From Polytrichum commune (lineage: Eukaryota; Streptophyta; Polytrichopsida; Polytrichales; Polytrichaceae): DNA of 64,000 nt. Below the pieces are notes generated by a model. That model did no database searches and had not been told where the DNA came from. It saw nothing but the letters and a program-made list of their open reading frames with translations. Positions 11,744 through 19,911 of this stretch are shown here, in pieces. Within the stretch, counting starts at the first letter, position 1, and every line of letters starts with the position of its first letter. The translations under genes and the position numbers were made by a program. The stretch lies in the NCBI GenBank assembly GCA_950295325.1, contig OX485805.1, positions 36,689,501-36,753,500 on the forward strand. The letters are read 5' to 3'.

Positions 11744-11748
11744 TTAAC

Positions 11749-12030
11749 CAATACAACAAAATGCAAGGTTTTTTTCCTAGAGTTAAATGCTATGCATTGA
11801 AGGCTGAAAATGAATTTTACATTGATGGGGATGTGGAGAAAGGGAATGTTGCAGGCTATATCAATAGCTCTGCTAACAGGCGTGAGGAAATCGCGAATGT
11901 TCTTTGGGAGTATCACGATGTGGATCCTAGACCTTGGAACAAAAAAGAATGGGGATATGTAATGACTAGGTCAATGAAGCCTATCAAAGTAGGAGAAGAG
12001 TTATTTGCATACTATCCTGTAAATTTTTGA
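11749..12030 (+). CDS. SET domain, C-terminal half of the interrupted gene
   Basis: Removing the LTR element and one TTAAC joins codon AAC (1482-1484) directly to CAA at 11749 in frame, with no stop. This half carries GNVAGYINSSANRREEIANV, aligned with the N-H-S-C core of SET domains, and IKVGEELFAYY, aligned with the closing GEELtYdY motif. Two departures stand out: the usual NHSC is NSS, and there is no post-SET cysteine cluster. The frame stops at TGA 12028-12030. Alternatively a GTAAAT donor at 12019 (phase 0) could splice to the acceptor ending at 12391 (phase 0), fusing the SET domain to the transposase. Which form is used cannot be told from sequence alone. The 5' exons are at 875-1484. 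Confidence 0.65.
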   Translation, partial: QYNKMQGFFPRVKCYALKAENEFYIDGDVEKGNVAGYINSSANRREEIANVLWEYHDVDPRPWNKKEWGYVMTRSMKPIKVGEELFAYYPVNF

Positions 12031-12167
12031 GAAATTGAGGTCAGCATTGGACCAATAGATCAGAAGTGGGTGGGTAGGTAGGTCACAATACACGCAGAAC
12101 AATTTTGCTATCCTTGATTGAACCTACTTTTGATTGAACCTATTTTTGCTATCCTTTATTGAACCTA

Positions 12168-12353
12168 TTTTTGTAAATAAATGTTTTGCTTTGAACACCA
12201 TATTCGAAATTTTGGGAAAATTCCATGATTTTGGGAAAATACAGTTTAGGTCGACTCCACCTAAACTGTCATCAAATTGGGAGACTGGAAATCTCCCAAA
12301 ATTTCGAATATGGTGTTTTTGGTTTAATTGCTTTTGTAAATAAATGTTTTGCT
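12168..12353. mobile_element. Palindromic MITE-like hairpin flanked by a 22 bp direct repeat
   Basis: A perfect 24 bp inverted repeat (12194-12217 and 12294-12317; outer bases AACACCATATTCGAAA) encloses a second palindrome whose 10 bp arms ACAGTTTAGG and CCTAAACTGT are at 12241-12250 and 12260-12269. Both sides are bordered by TTTTGTAAATAAATGTTTTG plus two bases (12169-12190 and 12332-12353). Just upstream (12110-12168) are tandem TTGAACCTA repeats. It lies in the gap between the SET and TNP2 coding parts, possibly in an intron. Confidence 0.7.
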
Positions 12354-12391
12354 CATTTACACATGATTCATGAGATTTCAATAATTGGCAG

Positions 12392-13939
12392 GGGCCAGAT
12401 CCCGAGTTAGCGCCATTGGGTTGGGATCCCTACCAACTACTTGGTTGTGATCCTCACACATTGGGTCGTCGAGGCAATCGAATTCAAGCACCTTACACGA
12501 GTTCATTACATGACACCGAACTTGACATAGAACCTGACACTGAGTTGCATCGCATGTGTCACGAGGCATTTATTCGGTATGACGAAGTCCATGCAAACAA
12601 CTCACGACAAGATGTCCCTGAGGAGGTGGAAAATGACGAGGAAGATCATGTACTAGATTGCGACTCACCAGTGGTGGACCCCAATTTGGATGAGTTGCTT
12701 GAGTGGGCAAACACTCCTCTATATCCAGGGAGTAGAGTCAAGCTCTTACATACAGTGTTGCATATTCTTAATACTTGCACAGTGCACGGCTCTACAAACA
12801 ACCATGTAGACGAGTTATTAACTCTCCTTGCAGAGGATATACTAGAGCCAGGCAACTTGTTGCCCAAGTCAAAATATGAAGCCAAAAAATTCTTAAAGAA
12901 ATTGGGGTTGACATATGACTCCATACATGCATGTGAAAAGGGATGCATATTATATCGAGGGGAGAATAAGGATCTTGAAAAATGCCCAAAGTGCGATTGC
13001 GGCCGATATGTGGATGGATCGTCCACAGTACCACGAAAAGTCCTTCGCCACTTCCCTCTGATCCCAAGACTTAAGAGGATGTATCGTTGCAAAACCATAT
13101 CTGGACTTATGCAACATCATGCACAGAATCGAGCAAAGGATGCAGTGGAAAGAGAAGAATCAAATGATTCTTTGGTGCGCTCGGTAGCATATTCAAAGGC
13201 TTGGAAGCATATTGACCATATGTGGCCTCAATTTGCTGCAGAGACGCGTAACATAAGATTGGGTCTAGCAACAGATGGGATGAACCCATTTGGCGATTTT
13301 AATCTGAAACATTCTACATGGCCCGTGGTACTTCTAAACTATAATTTGCCTCCGTGGCTTGTGACAAAAAGATTTTTTGTCATGTTGGCTCTTATCATTC
13401 CCAGGAAAGAAGCAGTGAAGGATGAAAATTTTGATGTTTATTTAGCACCTCTTCTCGAAGAATTTCTCATGCTATGGCAAGGAGTGTGGGCATATGATGT
13501 AGCCGCAATTAATGGTAACCAACGCTTCTTGCTACGTGCTATTTTGATGTGGACCATACATGATTTCCCAGCTCTCGGGCTTGTTTCAGGGTGTGTAACC
13601 AAGGGTTATAAGGCTTTTCCAAATTGTGGGCCAAACACGATTGTAAGGTACTCCAAACCTATGCGGAAAATGACCTATACATGCCATAGACGCCTACTTG
13701 CTCGTTCACATCCTTATCGAAAAAAGAAAAGTTGGTTTGATGGCAAGGTGGAAAGAAGAACAAAACCACGAGCTCTCCTTACAGATGAGATTTTTAAAAA
13801 TGCCATTGAACGAAATGAATGGATTAGAAAAGGGGGAAAAGCTGGAGCTAAGAGAGACCCTATACACAAGCACGGAATGAAGAGAGTGTGTGCACAAGAA
13901 CGAGCCTCGCAGTCGACGAGTGGAATGTGCCAAAGATAA
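12392..13939 (+). pseudogene. CACTA transposase core (TNP2/Transposase_21), truncated
   Basis: The exon probably starts at 12392 after the acceptor GGCAG (GPDPELAPLG, phase 0). It contains the family landmarks: ANTPLYPGSRVK; HVDELLTLLAEDIL; the Zn-like HACEKGCILYRGENKDLEKC; RNIRLGLATDGMNPFG (first catalytic Asp); STWPVVLLNYNLPPW; and YDVAAINGNQRFLLRAILMW with FPALGLVSGCVTKGYKAFPN (second catalytic region). After WIRKGGKAGAKRDPIHKHG the frame drifts and stops at 13939. The normal family continues for several hundred residues, including the third acidic residue and the LRHNLDVMHIEKN block, none of which is present. The upstream SET and zinc-finger exons are on the same strand and in compatible phase. 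I read it as an internally deleted, inactive transposase. Confidence 0.85.
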
Positions 13940-14138
13940 AATGGCAAAGGTGCCTTGTTTGACGCTAGGGAACGATGAAAACTATGCAGGCTTGGCTAAT
14001 CCAACTCTAGGTCCATGTGATGTGGAGAGTGATGATAGTGGAAATGAAGATGATGCAAGGCAAGAGATCAATGAGGATGAATTTGATTCAGAAGACAATG
14101 AAGACTACCTTGGAATTTCATCTTCATATGAAGAATGA
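13940..14138 (+). pseudogene. Acidic C-terminal tail in a shifted frame
   Basis: In the frame of 13890-14138 the sequence encodes a strongly acidic tail (DVESDDSGNEDD, EINEDEFDSEDNEDYLG) ending at TGA 14136-14138. Such Asp/Glu-rich ends are common in CACTA transposases. It overlaps the end of the TNP2 frame by 50 bases in another phase, so it is best seen as the original C-terminus joined to the core by a deletion plus frameshift. Confidence 0.5.
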
Positions 14139-14607
14139 ATATCACATAAGCTATTGCATCTCATAGGTAGGACCTAGTCATTCCATAGTGCACATAAATA
14201 GGTAGGATGTAGGTATTCCATTTCTTATTGCATTTCATATATGGACCTTTTATGTAGGATCATGGGGCAAGTTTGCATGCATGTTATAGGTTGCATGCTA
14301 CCAATAATGTTTGTTTCTTTATGTTAAATTAGACTATGTTTAGTCCACATGTGTGTAAGGATTAATGAGTGCCAACAAACAAAGGTAATTGATAAGTTGC
14401 TTCATCCCGAAGGTGTGAGTTTCTTAAATTTTTAAGACTATGTCTAGTCTAAATGTGTGATTGAGTTATTGAGTCAAAAAAACCAAGTGTGATTTGGACT
14501 ATGAGCAGTCAACAAAAACATCCGAACCCTTGAGTTTGGCTATCTTAGTCGGAAAAACACGGAGAGTCAATTGTGCCGAGCCATTGTGACATGGTTTTGT
14601 ACTAGTG
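14139..14607 (+). mobile_element. Right subterminal region and terminus of the SET/TNP2 CACTA element
   Basis: No gene is seen. GACTATGTTTAGTC, GACTATGTCTAGTC and GACTATGAGCAGTC occur at 14332, 14435 and 14499, echoing motifs at 544-720. The stretch ends GTTTTGTACTAGTG at 14594-14607, whose complement begins CACTAGTACAAAAC, a plausible CACTA terminus. The matching left terminus was not found. Confidence 0.5.
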
Positions 14608-14610
14608 AGA

Positions 14611-14745
14611 CCTGCTCAAGCTTGAATACACTTCGCCCAGGCATTACAGTATATCAAGAATCGGTGACGAGCGGTGTGTGGATCTCAGTAGGTGTATGTA
14701 ATCATACAAACCCATAACTGAGCGGGCTGGCTGGGATTGAACTAA
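14611..14745 (+). other. LINE 5' leader with a B-box-like sequence on the minus strand
   Basis: No coding signal. On the minus strand, 14729-14743 reads AGTTCAATCCCAGCC, close to the tRNA B box GGTTCRANNCC. It may be a chance match, but the 3' UTR of the same element holds a better one at 25865-25899, also in minus orientation. Confidence 0.3.
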
Positions 14746-17700
14746 GTGTTGGGTAGGCCAAGAGGAGCTGCAACCACCGAGATCCCCACACCAATCAAAA
14801 CCTTCCTTGATTGCACTAGCTCTACATATTCGGGACATATGGCCAGGGCCCATTGGTACCCTCATAACACCAAGTCAAACATCACCGACACAACAACACT
14901 AACACCAACATCAGCAGTGCACCACCAGCTTCGAACTCATACGAACAACAGCAACACAACACCGCCAAGAGGTACCTCATCGGACAAAGGTACGCTACTC
15001 CCCCCTTTTTTGAATAAAATGTTCTTCCTTTTTTCCTTTTTGTTAACAGATAGGAGTATTGCTATATGTGAGTTAGATCAACAAAATAACATGTCTCAAA
15101 GCAAAGTAACACATAAGTCTAATAACCTAACTATAAAAATCCACATAATAAGCAACACTTACAACCAAACGAACGGAAGCTCTAATCTCCTCTACAAAGC
15201 CCAATTGCACGCGCAAAGAGGAGGAGGAGATAAAAGCACTACCTTAAAAACCTACCAAAATATTCGCAATCATTGTGTTCAACAGATGGCAAGCAGAGGA
15301 AAAGCAGTGCATGACGCCATCATGAGGAGCCCTACCGACACCAACATGGAGGATATAGAATACACAATGGTGATCGAGACTACCCAAACCAAGAGGACAC
15401 AAGAAGCTAAGAGGGGAAGCAGCTCAAGCAAACGAAAGAAGAATGCGGAGCTTACAACCGGATTGAAGGACACACCAAAAGACTTTTGGCTAGGGATTGT
15501 GGCTATGGAGAAACTTGCCATCGATGAAGGAGTTAAAACCAAAGATTGTAGGCCATCCATGAAGAAAGAAGACCTCATCGCAATGGGCATATCTGAAGGA
15601 GAAGCGGAGGAGATGAGCCAAACTTACAAAATCGCATTCCCACATGTGAAGCAACTACTCTACCCAATGGAGCGACCGGATGGGAAAGGTGGGCAACATT
15701 TCAACTTAACTCAATTACCCATTGAAACAGAAGTCGATCCAGGCACAGGGTTTTCCTTTGATTACCACATAGCTGTCTACTTTGAAAGACCATCAACAGA
15801 CTATACTCATAATGAGATTCTAACCATGGCAACAACTAGACTAGCAAGCATGAGCATTGAAATGGGGATAGGACTAGTGGAACCCATTTACATCCCATGC
15901 AAAGAGAAAGAGAAAAATAGCAAAATCAAATTTTGGACAGGGACCATTAAGATCCATCTCAAACAACCCAAAATTGATGGCATTGGCATGCTTAAGGGGC
16001 TACGCCCCTTTATCCTAACACTAGACAAAACCCAAACTCTAGGAAAAATTTGCAAGTGTTATGATTCAATAGCTAGAAACACTTTGCTATCTACAAAAAT
16101 CGAGAACCCCAAGCTACACCTCATCTCCTCTAGTGAGCTACAGAGAGATGTTCTAATTGAGAGTTTTAGACGTGGATATGACTATGAGATTGCTAGCGTG
16201 CAAAAGGTCAAAGAAGAAACATGGGGATGGCTCATCTCAACCACGCCAACACAAGCAAACATGATCATCCAATATCTTGTGCCATACAAACACGAACTCA
16301 TGCAGGTAATCACACCACAAGCTGCTAAAGCAGAGAGAAGGAGCCGCGGAGAAGGACTCACAGAAGATGATATCAAGAAGAAGAATGCCACCATGATTTG
16401 CCTCTATGGTCTTCACAAAATGAAGAAAATAGAGGATACTAAGGATTCCATCAAAGCAGTTATAGGAGGGTTAAATGTAGCATCTTTTTACTTTCCAGGA
16501 CAAGTAGGTGATCTTCACAAAGGAACGGCAAATGTACAATGCCTCAACGCCATTGTCTATAGACAATGGGTAGGCAAGACCGTAGAAATCTTTGGCAAGC
16601 ATGTGAGCTTTACACCCCACCCAAAAAGCTTACAAGGAGCAATACCACCCACCAAGGAAGAGCAAGAAAAACTTGGTTTTTGTGACATATCCACAACAAT
16701 TGCGGATACACTTGAAGCAACTCGTAATGCACCACAAAACAAAGGGAAAAGTACCATGCTCACACATGACGACCTTGATGCATTAGTTGAAACCGTCATG
16801 GACAAAAGAAATGGACAACTCCTAATAGAGCTCAAATCAGAGCTCACAGCAGAATTACACAAGGAATTGGGTGACTTCAAAAAAGAGGTGTCTTTGGAAG
16901 CGGATGTACGAGAAGAAAGAATCACCCGAAATTTGACAACACATGTCAAACTACAATTGGCGGAAATCAAAAAGCAACTAACACTAACAACAAAAGCGCT
17001 AGACTCCATTCTAGCCCCCCCCCCCCCCCCAACCTCAATTGGAAAACTAGTTTGGAAAAACAATCACATAGCCTATCCACAAAAAATGTGTACCCACACA
17101 AAAAAAAGAATAAAAAGAAAAAACAACAAACCAATAGCATTTGGAAATGCTAAGAATAAAGAAACAAAACAAAAAATAAAAAATAAAACCAAAGCATTCC
17201 TAAATGCTCTCATACAAGTACATAAACTAAAACTAAAACTAAAACTAAAACAAAGCACAACAAACCAAACAAAAACAACAAATAAAACCAAAGCATTCCT
17301 AAACGCTCTCATACAAAGACAAAAACAAAAACAAAGCACACCAAACCAAACAAAAACAACAAAGAAATACAAAGCATTACTAAATGCTTTTGCACACATA
17401 CATAAACTAAACAAACATCAACAAAACCTAAACATACCAGAACAACCAAAAAATAACCAAACAAAACTAACCCGCCCTAACACACACAAAACCAAAATAA
17501 CAAATCATCCCAAAATAACCAAACCAATTCTACTTACAAAAAGATACAAAATAATAACTACCACACATCAAAACACACATCAAAAGATAGATAGAAAAAA
17601 CCCACACATAATAAAACGGGCTCGGCCTACCGGCCTCACCCAAGAACAAAGCAAATACAAAAACTCAAAAACAAATACACAAAATAAAAACTCAAACAAA

Positions 17701-17760
17701 AAGACACCCAAACAAAATTATATCAAAATTATAAACAAACACACTAAAAAAATTACTTAG
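14746..17760 (+). CDS. LINE ORF1 protein with RRM-like fold and coiled coil
   Basis: Open frame of 1004 codons; a likely start is ATG 15286 (MASRGKAVHDAIM), as the part before it is low-complexity. The N-terminus is Ser/Lys-rich (RGSSSSKRKK). The centre (about 15600-16650) is globular. Its second half fits an RRM topology: beta ATMICLYGL, helix EDTKDSIKAVIGG, beta VASFYFPG, beta GTANVQCLN, helix VYRQWVGKTVEIFG, beta HVSFTPHPKSLQG. This suits the RNA-binding role of LINE ORF1 proteins. A charged helical stretch (LLIELKSELTAELHKELGDF onward, 16810-17010) looks like a coiled coil for multimerisation. After a poly-Pro run (poly-C at about 17016-17029) the frame enters Lys/Asn/Thr-rich low complexity and stops at 17758-17760. 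No CCHC knuckle is visible. I cannot assign a named ORF1 family. Confidence 0.7.
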   Translation: MLGRPRGAATTEIPTPIKTFLDCTSSTYSGHMARAHWYPHNTKSNITDTTTLTPTSAVHHQLRTHTNNSNTTPPRGTSSDKGTLLPPFLNKMFFLFSFLLTDRSIAICELDQQNNMSQSKVTHKSNNLTIKIHIISNTYNQTNGSSNLLYKAQLHAQRGGGDKSTTLKTYQNIRNHCVQQMASRGKAVHDAIMRSPTDTNMEDIEYTMVIETTQTKRTQEAKRGSSSSKRKKNAELTTGLKDTPKDFWLGIVAMEKLAIDEGVKTKDCRPSMKKEDLIAMGISEGEAEEMSQTYKIAFPHVKQLLYPMERPDGKGGQHFNLTQLPIETEVDPGTGFSFDYHIAVYFERPSTDYTHNEILTMATTRLASMSIEMGIGLVEPIYIPCKEKEKNSKIKFWTGTIKIHLKQPKIDGIGMLKGLRPFILTLDKTQTLGKICKCYDSIARNTLLSTKIENPKLHLISSSELQRDVLIESFRRGYDYEIASVQKVKEETWGWLISTTPTQANMIIQYLVPYKHELMQVITPQAAKAERRSRGEGLTEDDIKKKNATMICLYGLHKMKKIEDTKDSIKAVIGGLNVASFYFPGQVGDLHKGTANVQCLNAIVYRQWVGKTVEIFGKHVSFTPHPKSLQGAIPPTKEEQEKLGFCDISTTIADTLEATRNAPQNKGKSTMLTHDDLDALVETVMDKRNGQLLIELKSELTAELHKELGDFKKEVSLEADVREERITRNLTTHVKLQLAEIKKQLTLTTKALDSILAPPPPPTSIGKLVWKNNHIAYPQKMCTHTKKRIKRKNNKPIAFGNAKNKETKQKIKNKTKAFLNALIQVHKLKLKLKLKQSTTNQTKTTNKTKAFLNALIQRQKQKQSTPNQTKTTKKYKALLNAFAHIHKLNKHQQNLNIPEQPKNNQTKLTRPNTHKTKITNHPKITKPILLTKRYKIITTTHQNTHQKIDRKNPHIIKRARPTGLTQEQSKYKNSKTNTQNKNSNKKTPKQNYIKIINKHTKKIT

Positions 17761-18966
17761 AATGCATAAAATTAGCACAACCAAAAAAACAAAACACACA
17801 ACTAAACACAAGAAAACAAACACCTCGCCTCCCTATAACACACACCAAACAAAGAGACAAAAAAACCTCAAAAACATAATAAAACAAGCCCGGCCTACCA
17901 ACTTCACCCACAATCAAAATAAATACAAGAAAAAACTCAAACAACACACAAACTTAATAAACATAAAACCCAATAATAATAATGAACACACACAACACAA
18001 GCAAATAAAACCCCACCCCAAAACATACCCGCCACACCTCTTAACATGTAGCGACACTATTAATATTAAGTTAATAAGCGAAAACCCTCCCACAAACCAA
18101 ACACACTCCTTATACCTATTACTAATACTTAGCAAAGACACTACAACCCCACCAAAAACAAACCTAAACCTTACAAACAAGGAAAAGATAAACATAACCA
18201 AAAAAAACCCCCGAAGACCTAAAAGCACACACAAAAAAAAACCCAAATCATACAAAACACAAAAGATAATAAGAAAACAAACAACAATACCCAGCTACAC
18301 CACCCCTACCATACAACTAAACAAAAACATGCAGAAGAATAACCTATAATAACACCACAGACCCTTACTCTAACCTTATATCTCATAACATTTCCCAATG
18401 CTAAAACAACCACACAACAAAAAAACAAAAAAGATAGACCAAAAGAAAACTCACCCAAACCCAAAAAACAAAAAACCACAAATACAACATATCACAATAT
18501 TTCCACAAGAACGAAGCAAAAAAAAAACAAAATAAGATCAACAACCCAATACAAAACAACAACGACTCAAAAAACCCTAAACAAACACAAACACCCAAAA
18601 ACAAAAAAAACTAATAAACACAAAACATGTATTAATACCCATGACCAAATAAAACAAAAAATAATCAACAAAATCAAATATAAAACCTCACCAAAAACAA
18701 ACATACACCATACAAACAAACACAAGAAAAATATACACATAACCAAAAAACACCCCCGAAAAGCTAAAAACACATACAAAAAACCAGAACCATACAAAAC
18801 ACAAAAGACAATGAGGAAACAAACAAACACACCCTACACTACTCAAAAAACAACAAAACATAACATCACCCCACCCCTCCCAAGGAACCTTCCAAAACAC
18901 CAAAACAAAAAAACACAACACATAACCCACAAAAACCACCTAAAACGGGCTCGGCCTACCGGCCTC
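17090..18966 (+). repeat. A/C-rich linker with internal repeated motifs between ORF1 and ORF2
   Basis: The plus strand is almost free of G and poor in T: for example 18421-18480 has three G and two T. Two repeat sets stand out. NKTKAFLNALIQ-type units occur three times (about 17180-17220, 17282-17317 and 17360-17392). A GC-rich island GGGCTCGGCCTACCGGCCTC occurs at 17618-17637 and 18947-18966, with a degraded copy near 17887-17906, always encoding ARPTGL/ARPTNF. Frames here are open by composition rather than by clear selection. Confidence 0.7.
17762..18349 (+). pseudogene. Linker frame carrying a decayed 2A-like copy
   Basis: 195-codon frame rich in Lys, Asn and Thr. At 18110-18160 it reads LYLLLILSKDTTTPPKT. 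Codon by codon this aligns with the intact LLLLLSGDIETNPGP at 19150-19194: AGC=AGC, AAA for GGA, GAC=GAC, ACC=ACC, CCA for CCC and AAA for GGA. Both glycines of the motif have become lysine, so the copy would not support ribosome skipping. It is preceded by the ARPTNF version of the repeated island, as the intact copy is preceded by ARPTGL, which suggests duplication of a whole module. Confidence 0.5.
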
Positions 18967-19911
18967 GCCCAAAACCAAAAAAATAAAAAAAGACAAAGTA
19001 AACAATACAAAATCATGCATAATACCATTAAATATCCAAGCCACATAACAAACATAGACTATAAAATAATAAATACTACTAAAAAACAACGGTATACAAC
19101 CCACAAAGAACGACCAAACCATCTCACTACCCACGCATTCTCCTCACACTTACTATTGTTACTCAGCGGAGACATTGAAACCAACCCCGGACCCATGCCC
19201 AATATCCTACAAATCCACCCATCCACACATAGAAACAGATGCAAAAGATACTTTATAGAATGCACAATCAAACTACAACCTGAATACCAACACCTAGCAA
19301 AACAATTTTCTCCTATTATAAATCTAACACACCCAAAACACCAAGACACAAGTATAGATTACCCATACCTATCAGAATACATTTACAGAAATCAACACCA
19401 CCCACCCCTACGTATGTTGTACGCACTTATTACCACAATTAGGCCAGTAATAGAGACATGCAACCATATCCTAATACAAACCCCAGAACCAGATTGGACA
19501 ACAATAGCCTTAGAACGTATGACCTCACTCCAAAATCCACCCGAAAGACACATCATAACCATACACCCATACACACAATTCCTACAAACAAATCAAAACA
19601 TCATCAACCCACCAAACACCATTCACAAAGAACTATATACCTTCATCAAACAAAGTAATGCACCACTGACCATACAGCTAATGACAGACAAATTTCCTTT
19701 CCTACCAGAAAAATTACTTACAGAGGCATTAAAATGCAAAGAGCCACTACATGAATACTCCCACCCCCCACCACTACCCAACATACCTACACTACGTCCT
19801 CAACCAAACCAGACAACAAACCACAACACGCACAGAATTACATGGAACGCTTCATCACTAAACACAACCCTACCAAACCTCCACAAAACTTATATCAAAT
19901 GCACCAAATAA
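18811..19911 (+). CDS. LINE ORF2 N-terminal region with 2A motif and start of APE endonuclease
   Basis: 366-codon frame. Residues 1-110 are basic linker (with ARPTGLAQNQ). Residues 114-128 are LLLLLSGDIETNPGP, a textbook 2A motif. About 210 residues follow with no known domain, then ITWNASSLNT at about 19837, the usual opening of an APE-type endonuclease. The frame is lost at 19911 by a frameshift. If 2A works here, ribosomes would release a short leader after Gly127 and begin the endonuclease-RT product with Pro128. Confidence 0.75.
   Translation: MRKQTNTPYTTQKTTKHNITPPLPRNLPKHQNKKTQHITHKNHLKRARPTGLAQNQKNKKRQSKQYKIMHNTIKYPSHITNIDYKIINTTKKQRYTTHKERPNHLTTHAFSSHLLLLLSGDIETNPGPMPNILQIHPSTHRNRCKRYFIECTIKLQPEYQHLAKQFSPIINLTHPKHQDTSIDYPYLSEYIYRNQHHPPLRMLYALITTIRPVIETCNHILIQTPEPDWTTIALERMTSLQNPPERHIITIHPYTQFLQTNQNIINPPNTIHKELYTFIKQSNAPLTIQLMTDKFPFLPEKLLTEALKCKEPLHEYSHPPPLPNIPTLRPQPNQTTNHNTHRITWNASSLNTTLPNLHKTYIKCTK
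19144..19194 (+). other. 2A ribosome-skipping peptide motif
   Basis: Encodes SHLLLLLSGDIETNPGP. All positions of the D-[VI]-E-x-N-P-G-P signature are present, preceded by the Leu-rich stretch and Ser-Gly typical of active 2A. The skip would be between Gly (19189-19191) and Pro (19192-19194). An ATG follows at 19195. 2A motifs are established in picornavirus-type genomes and in some animal and trypanosome non-LTR retrotransposons, where they lie near the N-terminus of the RT-bearing ORF, as here. Confidence 0.85.

Noticed and set aside
18055-18085. LLTCSDTINI at about 18040 as a third 2A relic
   Set aside because: The LLTCS start is suggestive, but the rest does not align without gaps; too weak in such low-complexity sequence.
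18811-19194. 2A motif as evidence of an endogenous RNA virus
   Set aside because: Downstream domains are APE endonuclease, LINE RT and RNase H, so it belongs to a non-LTR retrotransposon.
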